A stretch of 64,000 nt of DNA, taken from Atopsyche davidsoni. Taxonomy: Eukaryota; Arthropoda; Insecta; Trichoptera; Hydrobiosidae. Under the pieces are notes generated by a model. That model saw only the letters and a list, made by a program, of their open reading frames with translations. It had not been told where the DNA came from and did not search any database. The position numbers and the translations under genes are program-made. The stretch covers positions 9,363,501 through 9,427,500 of the forward strand of contig JAILWY010000014.1 in NCBI GenBank assembly GCA_022113835.1, read 5' to 3'. Numbering within the stretch: position 1 is the first letter of the stretch; the number at the start of each line of letters is the position of its first letter. Positions 12,850 through 25,530 of this stretch are shown one piece after another.

Positions 12850-15800
12850 ATACTTTATAACATTTGTAAAAATATACGAGAAAAATCTATGTACTAAAGT
12901 TTGGTTTTAGTTTTTATTACTATTCATGTGAGTTTTTTTTTTTTACTGTTCATGAAAATCGGAATATGCTATTTATTATATTTTGAAAAATTATGACAGT
13001 ATATTTTCGTATTGTATTATTTCAAATGAACTTGAAAGAGCTTTTAAATAGAAATAAATAATCTAATAAATAATCTAATAAATAATTATAATGTAAATAC
13101 GGTAGTTATAGAGGCCACGATTACTACATAAGCAGAACAATACAGCAATCTCAAGCGATTAAGATAAGCTCTTTTCAGAGAAAAGTGAATACGACACATT
13201 TGAATGAAATTATTTTTTCTCTTAAGCAGTCTTTACCGAAATATAGCTCGTTGAACGTTATCGTCACGCAGTTGGCCCTCAAGATGTGTAACGCACCGCT
13301 AATGCTCTACGGAGGAAATAACAATAAAGTAAAGTTATGTTTATTACTGAACCCGAAGAGCGTCGGAATACGTAGGAAATATGTTTTATTGGTTTTGAAC
13401 ATTCTAAGCATCACTTGCATGCAGGTGGTTTACTAACATAGAAAATAGGAAGTTCAATGTACAAAGTACAAAGTTGTATTTAGATTTATAGCAATTTAAA
13501 AATATATATAGCAAGTTTGTACATTTCATGGTTTAGAGTAATTTATCAAGTCTACCTTCATTCTATCTAATTTAATTGCGGTCTACTCAAAACTATATGA
13601 AGATGAACAATCTGTGAGCTTTGTTTGTGTTTTTGCGGCGTACATATATATATTAAACTTAATACAGCTACTTGTTGCTTACTCAACCAGGACATTATCA
13701 ACAAAGCCCTAATACAACCTCCATAAAATAAATTTTACAAGTCTCCGTTGGTTTTTGCAAGGCTACTGTAAAATGTCTATGTAAAAAGATGTAAATAGTA
13801 AGGAAGCCCTAGCGGGGCAGGTAATGGCTTTGCCGGGAACCCTCGCTCTTGAATAGCGTTCTGCTGAAAAGTAAAATCTTGACGAATATTTAAAGAAGAA
13901 CTTTTGTAATCGAAAGCTCACCAGCACATTCTGATATCACGCATTTTTCTTACCTCACAATGTTTGATTTTATGGTTAGATCTAAAAAATATTTTGGTAC
14001 AAAATATACCGTTCGTTTCTAAAGGAGGCTCCGAGATAAAGTTTCTATGCAATATTCTCATTAGAATTTTATGAAGTTGCTGTCACCGACATGTAAATAT
14101 TGGATTTAGATAGACGCGCAGGCCTGGGAGACAGAGAGTTTTCCAGGTTTCTGGAGAACCCGGGGAAGAGGGTTATTACTTATCTTCTTGTGTTGTCTAT
14201 CAAATATATGAAGAATAAACTTGTTTTTTGTTGGTTTTTTGTTAAGTTATTTACTTTAATGAATTTGAATATAAAATAAATAGAAATGATTTTACTTATT
14301 CTAATACAATACTAGACTTGCATATATCATGTTTACAATTCATGCTTATATTAAGTTGTTGTTTTATTCGATAGTATGTATTTTTTAAATACAACGTTTC
14401 AAATATCGGAGTTTTCTTATGATTATATATTTTTATTTGATGCTACGAAAGTCCAATGTCATGTTAGAAAAGTTTATCGTTTCGCAAAATTGTTATGAGA
14501 CGATAAAACGTTTTTTAATAAAAAATTATTACACCCTATTGTAACAGAAACATTTTTTTTTACTTCCAATTGTTTTTCTTTTTATGACTAGAGCTATTTT
14601 TCTGTCAATAGGTCATGATAATTAATACAACCATAGATGTCAGTTTACACTGGATAATTGTTGATATATTGTTAATATGACCAAACAAATCATTTGTTTT
14701 TATATTTGCAAAATTTATATAAAATTAAATTTTTCTCTTGAACTTTCGTTGATTTAAACTTTTTGTGATCTTTTAGTGATTTTGTGATCGCTTTGTGATC
14801 CACCATATTTGTGGTGCTTTTTTTCAATATTGCAGAGTAATAGAACGCGATAATACGATTTGTGTTTTGATGAAATCTGAGCTGCTCCGGAGGTAAAAAG
14901 AAATAGCAAATACTCTAGTTCTATTTATTACATTTCTATCAAATCGCGTACAAGAGAATACATACTGAAATAAATCGATTTATCTACAAGAACAAGGTTA
15001 CCTAAAACTAGTAAACTATATTTCCAAAGCAGATACTATCTTTCATGCTGGTGAGATTTATTTTTTTACTTTCTGAAATTTTCATCCTGTTTAATAATAA
15101 ACAGGATGAAAATATAAAGTCGTAATTTTCTATGCAACAGTCATAGATAAATAATGACTAGCTACTTTGAAGATTTATTTCTTGTAAACATGAATATATA
15201 TATTTTTTAATTTACTCTTACAATACTTTATGTATCAAATGGTAAAAAAAATCAAATATGTAATACTTCTAATAGAATAATATTATATACTTCTAATAGT
15301 AATATTGTAATAGAATTGATCCCAGAGCATATCATAGATATCAATATTATTGTTATGAAAAAAACATGATGTCCTCAAAACAGTAAAATGTTTGTATTAA
15401 ATTATCTCAATACTATATTCTTATATTAATATTTTTACTAAAGTCAGATTGATGACACGGTAGCTATAGAAAAAAATCTATACATAATACAACATTAACA
15501 TTGATGATTAATAAAATTTCACTTTTTGTATTACTTGGGACATATTTGTTATTCATCAGTCAAAGGTTTTATTTTACCGGTTTTATAAGGAAATTCAATA
15601 AATTGTGTATTTAGCACTTTCAATATAATTATTTATGTTTTTGATTCCTAAATCTTTGAAGATTTCCAAGATGCCAGCGTTATATAGACTATTCATCTAC
15701 CTATCTGTGTTAGACCAAAATGTCAATGTTACCGCATGTAATAAAAATTCCAGAACTCTCTTAATATATTCGAAATGTCACGTTTGAGTGGATCCTCTGT

Positions 15801-15900
15801 TATGAGTATTTGCAAAAAAATCAAATCAATTTCTTGCTATTCGAGGCCTTTGAAGATATGAGTTATAAATGTATCAGTTTTATTAAATTGAGTATTTTTT
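12850..15900. other. AT-rich spacer
   Basis: AT-rich sequence with a short ATAAATAATCT direct repeat around 13055-13090. Small complex patches lie at 13250-13290, 13800-13860 and 14100-14180. A perfect hairpin at 15078-15113 is listed separately. No gene is seen. Confidence 0.4.
15078..15113. repeat. Perfect hairpin, 16-bp arms, 4-nt loop
   Basis: Arms 15078-15093 and 15098-15113 are exact reverse complements (ATTTTCATCCTGTTTA) around the loop ATAA. The ACTTT/AAAGT flanks could extend pairing after a bulge. It is too short for a typical pre-miRNA unless the outer pairing counts. A snap-back mutation or small foldback relic is equally likely. Confidence 0.7.
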
Positions 15901-16230
15901 CATAGGAATGTGAAGAGCCTTCTGCGCTTCGTATCGGCGTTGCTGAACTTAATTCTCTGAGAACTATTCCACAATAACGCGGCAGGTATCTGTGGGTAGT
16001 TTCTGGTCCCCGACAACCCAAAGACTATTCCGTTGGCTAGAACAAGCGCCTCCAGCCACGCCAGTCAAAGTTTTAATGCTGTCCCACCAAAGTTCGCACA
16101 TCTTAGCTTTATTCCCCGCGTCCGTTGTTTCGTTTGACGGGCGAGGTGCGCGTTGCTATGCCCCGCGCGGTGCGGTTTACGGGCCATTAACGGCGCCCGG
16201 TTGCCTTGTTTTACGAAACGATTGCTTTTT
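15900..16230. other. GC-rich complex island
   Basis: A 300-bp block of complex, GC-raised sequence with an open frame at 15992-16267. The predicted peptide lacks any recognised domain. Candidate conserved noncoding element. Confidence 0.25.
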
Positions 16231-18210
16231 TTTTAAAATATCTCTGCACGTATGCGCAGTTTTATAGTTTGCTATATATTTATGAACCCATCTCTTCGTG
16301 TATACCCGCAAGAATGCTTATAAATTATTAAAGCTGCATATTTATAGTAACTTCGCTTCTGGCATTATTATTACCCTGTCGAGCGTGAAGTTTTTGCCGT
16401 CATATTTAAACAGGGATTCAGTGACGAAAACACACTTACAAATTTTATTTATTATAAATTTTAATTTACCATGCGTCATACTCCATTATCGCCATAAGAA
16501 AGAAAAATACGATTTCGGGGTAGTAGTTAATTCGGAAAGTTAAGTATCAAGTAACTAGCGTCTTTTATAAAGGTTCTTTCAAACTTGCAGCAGTTGCCAG
16601 ACAAACTACTTGGTAGTATTAAATGAAAGAGGGGCTGTAGATTAAATAATTTTTACCATAGTGAATATAATAGAAACTCGTTAATATCAGTTTGCGTGAA
16701 TAGCACGTGTTCCAAAAATAATCTTACCATCTTATAAATATTTTTCATGTTGAGAAAATTTCATTGTGTTTTGAATTTGTTTCAATTCTTATTAAAAAAT
16801 AATACATTTTCTTTTGTATGTACAAAATGTAAGTAAATATTGAATTGCTGATTTTCTATAAAATCGTGTTTGATTTGATGGTATTTCCTTTTAAAACTCT
16901 TTGCCCAAAATATAAGTCTACAGACACTCCTTGAATGTTTATAACGCGAGATTATGTAAACGAAAAATGTTTGCTTTTGCCTCATTTCAAATTGTTATTT
17001 ACCCAAATAAAATTTTATTCGATTTCTTTAGTAAAATACAAATATTTCAAAATGTATCAAGTTTTATACTTATAACTAGGCTAGTATTTTATTATTTTTT
17101 ATGCTGGTTTATTTATGATTTTTTCAGTACCTTGAAACGCTAAATGATTTTTCGCAGATGTCAGTAGGTAATCCATTGGGTATTTAAATATAATTTTTTA
17201 ATAGACTTTTCTACGTGTCTATATTTCTCGTATCTTAGATTTTATGTATGTTTTATAATGAATTATACAATAAATTGTAAAATTAATATCTACAAACAAA
17301 AAAGCCGATTGCATTGGGAGGTGTTTATGGAAAGTTTTTAACAAATTTTATTACTTAAGTAAATATTTACACAGTATTTACCCCTGCAAAACTTGTGAAC
17401 CTACATCTGTATATTAATGAGAAGTATTGAAATGTACAAGGGAAAACCGAATCGTTTAATAAAGATAAATTCCGTTTGATAAATTCTTAAACTTTATAAA
17501 GGATATCAGTTATTGAAGCTCAATGAAAATTTCTTCATGGCATTTGATTGCGTAATAATTCCATTCCGCTTCTTTTATTTTTAGAATTAATTTTTCATTA
17601 CTATAGATATTTATATTTTAAAGTAGCCAAGCAATCGTATCTGTAATTGCTTTAACTCAATAATTATTAAGACTTGTAATTAATATTGCATTTTTTTTTT
17701 AAGTTTAATCACCACATTTTTTTACTGTCAATTATTAGACTAATTGAATTCGGGCGGAATCTTCTGCTCGAAATAAAACAAATTGCCATTCAATGAGTGA
17801 TTATTTCTACAATATTATTGGATCTGTATATAATATTAACAAAAAAATAATAATATACCGACTGAATTTTTTCGGGCCACAATACCTTATAATTTAAGAA
17901 TTCTCTAAATAAGGGATAACAATTCCCAGAGTAGGACAAAAAAAGTTAATAGAAAATGGGGAAAATTTACGGCGAAGTTATTTAATGATTTCTTTATTAC
18001 TTTGCGGTAACCTCTTGTTATCGGTATTGGATTTTTTTTGTAAAAATATAATGTCTAAAATAGCAAACTATAATGTTTTTAAATTTGAATAGTTACATCG
18101 ATAACCAGCACTTTTTATGGGTGTATATAAATGTGTTCTATTTAGGTTTTCAGACGACGGTTGTCTCGTAGCGCAGATAAGTATTTCAATCAAAAAATAG
18201 ATATAATTAA
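16230..18210. other. AT-rich spacer, no gene seen
   Basis: AT-rich sequence with homopolymer T runs. No repeat or RNA feature could be supported. Confidence 0.4.
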
Positions 18211-18213
18211 GTA

Positions 18214-18640
18214 CAGTAAAACCTCGATATAACGGACCCATTGGGGGGAGGGGGTGTCCGTTAAAGCCGAAAGTCCGTTATATAAAAATAGGTTAAAAAA
18301 AAAAAAAAAAACTTTTTTTGATAATACACTGTATGTATTTAGATATAAATTAAAAATACCAAATTGTATTTAGTTGTCTTCACACTCGCCGTGAAGTGAC
18401 GTTGCTGTTTAATATCGACGCGCTTGCTTTCGGTAATCCTACTTAAAAAGGAATCAACTTTTGTTTGCACTTTTGAAGTTTACTGTTTTTATTATAACCA
18501 ACTCTCAAAAATTACAATTAAAAAAAAAAAATCCATTTTCGCATTTAAAACGTTATTATTTTGTTCACATTTGACCGCAATTTTTGTTCATTTTATCCGA
18601 AACACGTTAAACAGGGGTCCGTTATATCGAGGTTGTACTG
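18214..18640. mobile_element. Tc1/pogo-type MITE, family 2, copy 1
   Basis: It starts CAGTAAAACCTCGATATAAC and ends with its inverse (one mismatch in the first 20 bp). A TA dinucleotide flanks it on each side (18212-18213 and 18641-18642). It is 427 bp long with no transposase. An inverted relative lies at 25125-25530, which also shares the internal segment around 18370-18480. The TIR form and TA duplication are those of pogo/Tigger-like elements. Confidence 0.88.
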
Positions 18641-18655
18641 TATTTAATTATTACG

Positions 18656-18927
18656 TTAAACGATAAATGTATGTCTATTTTGTGGATTGCACGTCAATCA
18701 AGTGCGTTTTAACTACTTATACAAGTTTATATTACTTACTAATATGATTAGGCACATTTTTTCACGCATTGAAAATGATTTAAAGAAACTCTGCACCAGT
18801 GCGCCAGCCATGTAAGCTTGGAGATGTAGGTTCGAATCCCACACAAGTCACGATGATATTTTTCTGAGAGTTTCTTTAAATCATTTTCAATGTGTGAAAA
18901 AATGTGTCTAATCATATTAAACGATAA
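18656..18927 (-). mobile_element. Palindromic tRNA-headed SINE, copy A
   Basis: The element (18667-18916) lies between 11-bp direct repeats TTAAACGATAA at 18656-18666 and 18917-18927. Inverted arms of about 53 bp (near 18740-18793 and 18864-18918) match at about 51 of 53 positions. Between them is the 3' half of a tRNA-like head, with a perfect B box GGTTCGAATCC, lying on the + strand. An outer segment (18667-18738) extends only one end. Relative to that outer end the head is inverted, opposite to copy E. The direct repeat supports retroposition; the orientation assignment is inference. Confidence 0.8.
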
Positions 18928-18949
18928 TGCTAAAAATATTCCGTTCAGC

Positions 18950-19240
18950 TCGCATGTAATAATTACTATCGTTTCGCGGGTGGCCCGTTGTAGACCCAGC
19001 GGGGCGAAAGAAAACAATCTTCCCCGTCGACTCTGGTGGCCTAATTCAACCGGAAGGGCCCGGCAAGCGATTGGGGAAGCTGGAGATTGTGTCTGGAGTC
19101 CGGCGGCTCCTTTGTGGACGAGCTTCGACTCTTTTCATCGCCAAATTAGAACCGGCCCGTCCTCGCGCGTCCCGCAAGCGACGCGGAAAAATTATAATTT
19201 AAACCGGGCTCTGAAACATTGTTGACGGAAACACACGAAA
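18950..19240. other. GC-rich complex island
   Basis: Directly adjoins SINE copy A. GC-raised and non-repetitive, with an open frame on the + strand but no domain. Possible conserved noncoding element. Confidence 0.25.
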
Positions 19241-19249
19241 GCTTTGTGC

Positions 19250-22200
19250 TCCTGTGCTATTTTTGTTGGGATACAAGATATGCTTTTGACTGTCAAATTT
19301 TTTTTAAAAATTAAAAAAAAAATTATCTCACTCTCAGTTTGATGTCATAATTTTATTTACACTTTTCATTGCGCGTATAGGTAGTAAAAATAAATAAAAG
19401 TTCTTTGATGTTGAAAAGTTGTTATAAAATTTATAAAGTTATTAATATCAAGTTGAATCGCGAGCTCAGTACAGTTTTTTTTAAAGCCTATTATATTTTG
19501 TACCATGTTGCTTGAATAACTTTTTTAATTGCGCAGTCTTTTTCAAGTTTCTTTTTTGACAAAAAAGCACCAAATGAGTTTTCTTTAAAGCTGGCTCTTT
19601 TACCCGTAGGGGTAGGTTTTCTCTTTTTATTTCTTATCCCTTATTGAAACCAAAAGCTTTGTGCGTAATGAATTATTTGGAATGTTATAAACTGAAATAT
19701 AAATTTTGGGTACAGATCTTTTTTAGATACAAATATTAAGAAGCTATTGCCTCAGGTATATTTATTCTTGATGTACACGTGTCGCAACTTTTTATCCCGA
19801 AACTTTTATGATTTTCTTTTTTTTTCTTAGAACATTAGGCTCTCAACTATTATTTTCATTTCATAGATTATTAAAGTTAGTTACATTATCAAATTGAAAT
19901 TATTTTATTGCAAGCAGCAATATTTTGCATATCAGTCATTACACAATTCTGCCCGTACGTCATTTAATAAACAATCAATTTGAATAGTTGACCATTAGTA
20001 TGATAATTGACTTACTTATACCATCGCAAATTTTATCATTTATTTATTCTGATATTATTTTAAATACTTTGATATAATTAAAGACATTGATCTATGATTT
20101 GTCGACTTTTTAAAACTACTGTTAATATTTGTAGTATTTAGGTATTTTTCTATTTGAAATCTTTGTCGTATGACTCAGATGAAGTTAACACTGAAAACAT
20201 TATATTTGTCCTAGAATAAATATAGAAATTCTTTTAGAACAAATATTACATTAATAAAAACAATCAAATTTGTAGTGTAGTATTTTTACACGTTTATTAT
20301 CTTACCGTTCGTGACGCTTTTATTTTATGAAGTATGACAGCTGAGATGTTAGGGTTTTGGTTCACGAAATACACTCAATGCGAATGAGTATTAACTTCAC
20401 TGTCAAAGCAAGCCTTAATCAAAAGCTTTACGATTGTTTCTATCAGACCTTTTTTGAAGTCCACTCACAGATGCCAAGACCCCAAAGCGTGTCGAGCCTC
20501 CGAAACCGACAAGTCCTTCAAAACCTTTAAGTGATTAAATTATAAAAAAAACACTTAACGTCAGCTCATATATTTAAATCCATGTTATTTTTTGACTAAC
20601 ACAAGTAAAATAGTAAAGTAAGTTATTATTTATACCGAGTCCGACAAGAACATTATTTTGAATCAACAAATTTCGGTTTGAAGTTTATTAGTAGTTGTGT
20701 AATTTTTATACGGATTTTCTTTAGTTCATAGTGACTTATCGTGAAATTCCTATAATAGCTACGCTACAAACACAGCATACCGAAGAGACTGACTGACACG
20801 TGCATATACGTTTAATACACTTTACTAAGTGAATACGCCATTAATTCTTATTTACTATGGTTAGTATAATTTTCTAATGTTAATAGTCAAAGCTGAATCT
20901 TATGCTTATCTTTTATATAATAGTAAAATGTGTGTACGTGGTGGAACAATAACAGATAAATACTCATCACTTTGCGCAAATAACAGTATTACCATATGTC
21001 CATTATAATACATAATAACTGACAAAAAGTCCGTTTAAAATATTTAAATGTAGTGCTTACATGGAAGATCTGATATGAATATGATGGGGCTGGTTCGTAA
21101 GGAAGGAAGGAAGGAAGGAAAAGGGTAAAATTTGTAACACCCGCTTTACTAATCCGGGTAGCCTAGTTACTAAGGTTAACCCTGCTAAATTAATTCTTGA
21201 TAATTAACATCCTCCATGATTCGCAGATCCCTATGTGGTCAATTTTGCAAATATGGTAGTAATTATAATATAAAAAATATCAAGTCAAATTATTGCGTGT
21301 TGAATTCGTAATTCGCAGCTATTGCCTTTAAATCAAAGATACAAAATTATGCGAAAGCTTTAAGCTTAGTTTGTCTTGACGTTTTGAATTCGTAATAACT
21401 GTCGCTCGGTAATGAGTAGTTTTACTCGAGCACAAAGATTCGATATTTACTATTAATATTCAGAGTCGTCCCTGGGAGATCGTAAAGCCTGGAGGGAGTG
21501 TCGCCAGATGGCAGGCGTAGTCTAACATGGACAAGAGAAAAATAAAAATATACAGATCAAATAGTCACTGGGGGATGTAACTGGAAAGCTTCATTGCATT
21601 TTTTTTTTATCTTTGGAAAGGATATAAAATAAAACTAATTTATGTGGCAATATCAAAGAAAAAACGCTTTTTTATGTGTATTGATTTGAAATTCTATATA
21701 AGAAAATATCTATGTATTTTTATTTCAAAGATTGACTGTGCTTTATTCAATTCATAGATTTCGTAATTTTGCCATCAAAGTTTCCCTTGTAGAAATCCTT
21801 GAAATCGTAGGTCAAACATTTATTATAGACGGGATGATTTGATATGTTTGATAGGTTGAAATCACGCCACCCAAGTGTGCAGCCTTAGATAAAGTCAGGG
21901 TCGGAACTTCTGCGTTATAGTGAGTAGCCTAGTCGTCAATGTTAACCAAAGCTGTACCTTTTCATGGCTCGTGCCACTAAACAAAGTAAGAAAACGGAAG
22001 TGCGTCAAATCTTCATATTCCTCGCTACTTTCGGTAGGATAGAAGATGTGACTTTAATAATCCTATTTTGGGAATTTACGCAATTTACTTATAAAACAAG
22101 TATTACTTGCTTAATGGCTATATGATTTTGATCGTTATTGTCATGGCCGTAACCTCCTAGCCATTTTGATATTCAGATTTGTTATTAAACTACGGAGCAT

Positions 22201-22300
22201 GCAGAGTTCAACTAGAATGCCGTAGAGTTATATATATATCTATATATATGTTTATATACATATATTCGTGTGTAGATATAGGTTAAGTTTGTAATATCCA
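19250..22300. other. AT-rich spacer, no gene seen
   Basis: AT-rich sequence with a short (GGAA)n run at about 21100-21122 and an alternating TA stretch at about 22230-22265. Strings resembling GTAGCCTAGT occur at about 21159 and 21926 but do not form a supportable tRNA-derived repeat. Confidence 0.4.
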
Positions 22301-22600
22301 GCATTCCAGATCGCGACGTGCGAGTCGGCTCACTTGTTACTCGGGGCTAGGCAGATGATATCGCACCAAATAATTCAGGCGACGGAGTCGAGGGACGCTG
22401 GGAGTTGTTCCGTGTAATTTTAAAGTAAATAACCTGAAACATTCAGCGACTTTTTCACTTCTGTGGACGTGCGTGCTCGGCGCCAACCCCGCCTGTAACG
22501 ACAATTTATTTATGCAATATCTGATTGAGCTTAAAATTTGAACATTATTTGAATAACGCGTGCTCCCCGATGGCGGAGCTGTTATTGTAACGAAGTGTGA
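22300..22600. other. Complex-sequence island
   Basis: A block with balanced composition and several GC-rich strings; no open frame of note. Candidate conserved noncoding element. Confidence 0.25.
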
Positions 22601-22791
22601 ATATAATTGTATTTTTGAATAACTGTATTATTCTTTGAGGCATGCTATCTTTATCACTTTTTCGTAATTAATAGGTTTAATAGTTTTTAATTTCCCCTGT
22701 GAAATAAATAAATATTTAATTTACTAAAAGCTTATATCCGAATAGCTCTAGTACATTTTTTAAAGATTCACAACAATTACTTGGTTAATAT

Positions 22792-23480
22792 CAAGGGTCT
22801 CCAACCTAGAATGCCGGTCGGGTGGCGGGCACCATATATTTTTTCAAGGTATATTTATAGTTGGACATAGTCAATAATACATACAATGCACAAAAAATAT
22901 TTATTCCAAAAATATAAAAATTATTGCTTACATTTAAATGTAAAATAAATAATAAGTAGTAAATAATAGCATAAAAATTCTGGTAATTTGGTCAAATTGA
23001 GGCAAAAAATGCAACGAATTGTTATTTTTAAAAGTAACTTTAAAATGTATATCTATAGCTAAAAATTGCAAACAGGTAAAAATTCGAAAAATATCAGTTA
23101 GGGTCCAGGCTAAGTTTATTAAGATTTTAATGTACCAATAATATTTAATTTAAATTTTGATGTTTTTATTAGCTGATTTTTAAAATCGTCAATATGTTCA
23201 TCTGTAAGTCAAGATCTGTATTTTGATTTTATATTCATTTGTAAAAGCAATGGCAGAACCGAAAAACGATTTAATTTTGTATGCTTCTCTTTTCAAGAAT
23301 GGAAATTTGTTTATGTCAACAATATTCCAGAAGTCCTTATCTGATACATTGGATTCAAGAATTATTATTTTAAAAATTATAACGATATAATTATTATCGT
23401 TTATATTTCGCTGTTTAATTATCGACCTATCGCAAAAATATCAGATATACTTTCACAAAGCTTTCTCTTCACTTTTATCA
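22792..23480 (-). pseudogene. Decayed hAT-type transposase C-terminus with its element end
   Basis: On the minus strand, one frame downstream of about 23470 reads ...VSDKDFWNIVDINKFPFLKR... and then KIKSFFGSA, stopping at 23198. The adjacent frame resumes with LTDEHIDDFKNQ and stops at 23119. This order (FW...P.L, FGS, LTDEHL-like block) is the C-terminal dimerisation region of hAT transposases. The break just before LTDEH is a frameshift with loss of the usual basic residues. Plus-strand sequence at 22792 (CAAGGGTCTCCAACC) resembles a hAT terminal repeat. The N-terminal part and the other terminus are not found, so this is a truncated dead copy. Confidence 0.65.
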
Positions 23481-23805
23481 ACCCAAAAATATCAGGGACA
23501 CGTTCACATAGCTTTCTCCTCACTTGTTCTACCGCAAAAATATCAGATAGACTTTCATGTGGCTTTCTCCTCACTTTTATCAACGCAAAAATATCAGGGA
23601 CACTTTCGCATAGATTTCTCCTCACATCTTCTACCGCAAAAATATCACATAGACTTTCACGTGGCTTTCTCCTCACTTGTTCTACCGCAAAAATATCAGA
23701 CGGACTTTCATGTGGCTTTCCCCTCACTTTTATCAACGCAAAAATATCAGGTACACTTTCGCATAGCTTTCTCCTCACTTGTTCTACCGCAAAAATATCA
23801 AATTT
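23431..23805. repeat. 51-bp minisatellite, about 7.3 units
   Basis: Each unit starts near CGCAAAAATATCA, and units alternate irregularly between two linkers (TTTTATCAAC and TTGTTCTAC types). The period of 51 bp is divisible by three, so it stays open on both strands. The minus frame (23419-23838) gives 17-residue repeats of the form DIFAVEQVRRKLCES. It directly abuts the hAT remnant. I do not recognise the peptide. A tandem expansion within or beside a dead transposon is the likely origin, and coding use is unproven. Confidence 0.85.
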
Positions 23806-24759
23806 CGGTTCGATCTTGTATGTTTTGGATAACAACAAATAAAATACAGTATTCTATTTGTGAACATGAAAGTACGAAAACCAAAATAAGAGTATATTTT
23901 TTTAGATGCATTTGAGTCGTCAAAATGATCTGACTATCGGCAAAATTGTTCTTTCAGTTGAAAGGATGCATCCGAAATAGTAATGTCCTTTTCAAGGCAG
24001 TCTAGCTTTCTCACTTTTGATTTCCCAAGTCGTTCATTTGGGAAAATATAAGTTTAAAAGTATAAATCTCTATTTTATTATGCTATAATTAGCATTATAA
24101 CCTTCTGTCTTTACAATCCAATATCTAGGTGCCATGGACGAAGTCTAAAATTTAGTTATTTATATTATTTCATTGTAGCTTGTGTCTTGTTTCGTATATT
24201 ATGTCAACATAAGCTGTGTTATTTTGTGCATGACTGAATACACTGATATTAATGATTGATGACAAATCAAGGGACACGACTGCCTACATGACACATGACT
24301 TGTAATTTGAATTTCAAATATTTCGATGATAATCTAGTTTTTTTTAGAAATAAACAGACGCATGCGATTCCGGCGCAGACACAGACTCGGGCCGACGCGA
24401 TTTGCATCTGAAACAAGAATATTTATTCCGAAAAACTGAACCTCATAACAAAATGCGCTTATACATTATTCAGCAATCATTCGAATATTTCAGTTTTCGG
24501 AAAACACACAGTATATCTACATTATTTTTATAACAGACTGCTTATATTTCATTAATATGTTATACGTCTAAAATAAAGGAGATTCGTGTTAATTTAACAT
24601 ACTTTAAAATCAATACATTAGCTTGTTTTTTCGATTTATTCAAACGAGAAATTATAAATACATTTTCACGGACTGCCAATATGTTCTGTGTCTACGTTAT
24701 GATTCGATAATGTATATAGTTTTTTTTATTTCTTTTAATTCGTGACTTAGCATTTCATT

Positions 24760-25100
24760 CACTCTCCAACCCTTTAAAAATGGTTTCGGCCTCACAGCCC
24801 GCCTTCAACTATCGTGAATAATTCACGCCGACACACCTATAAAGCAGCAAGACGTCCACGGACATAAATTCACCGCTGAATTTGAATTTTTCACACTCAC
24901 TGCTTCTGAAAGGTACCTCTGCAAGGGCAAGGATCCCTCGCCGCGGCACGCCACCCGGCCGGTAATGACTCCGCCGACCTGCCACGCGAATCTTGACTTC
25001 GCGGTTCAAGGTCGCGGGTTCGATTTACGAGGAGCAGCAGCGACGCGTGTCCCAGATTTGATTTTCGATGGACGAGTCGCGGCTCTGCGAGGGTGTGACT
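24760..25100. other. GC-rich complex island
   Basis: GC-raised block ending next to the MITE at 25125. A GGTTCGATT string at 25015-25023 recalls a tRNA B box, but no T stem or acceptor stem forms around it. Open frames have no recognised domain. Confidence 0.3.
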
Positions 25101-25124
25101 CGTGACATTGACTACCGTTTCGTT

Positions 25125-25530
25125 CAAAACATCACTCGATATAACCGACCTCTGTTTAATGGACTTCGGATATATAGGACAAAAAACCTGGTCAAACGTA
25201 AAAAAAGAAATAATAACAAAATTTGTAATTTTCGAGAGTTGATTATATAAAAAACAGCAAACTTCAAATGTGCAAACAATGCTTGATTCTTTTTTAGTAG
25301 GATTTTTAGTCGGTATCAAACAGCAACGTCACTTCACGACGAGTGTCCGAAGACAATTAAATAGAATTTTGTTTGTGTGTTTGTTTTTTTTTATTTATAT
25401 CTAAATACATGCAGTGTATTTTCAAAAAAAAGTTTTTTGATTTATTTTAAACTTATTTTTATAAAACGGACTTTCGGGTTTAATGGACACCCCCTCTCCC
25501 CAATTGGTGCGTTATATCGAGGTTTTACTG
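25125..25530. mobile_element. Tc1/pogo-type MITE, family 2, copy 2 (inverted)
   Basis: The right end reads ATATCGAGGTTTTACTG and stops at 25530 before TA. The sub-terminal GGACACCCCCTCTCCCC block and the internal segment at about 25320-25360 are the reverse complement of the copy at 18214-18640. The left end is eroded; TCGATATAACCGACC from 25136 is recognisable, but the outermost bases have diverged, so the boundary near 25125 is approximate. Confidence 0.8.

Noticed and set aside
21150..21950. Possible tRNA-derived SINE with GTAGCCTAGT strings at about 21159 and 21926
   Set aside because: Only about 10-20 bp are shared and no B box or target duplication was found.
23431..23805. CRISPR-like array
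   Set aside because: The spacing is regular, but the whole 51-bp unit repeats with no unique spacers, and the window is eukaryotic. It is a minisatellite.
25010..25040. tRNA B-box-like string GGTTCGATT
   Set aside because: No T stem, acceptor stem or A box can be formed around it.
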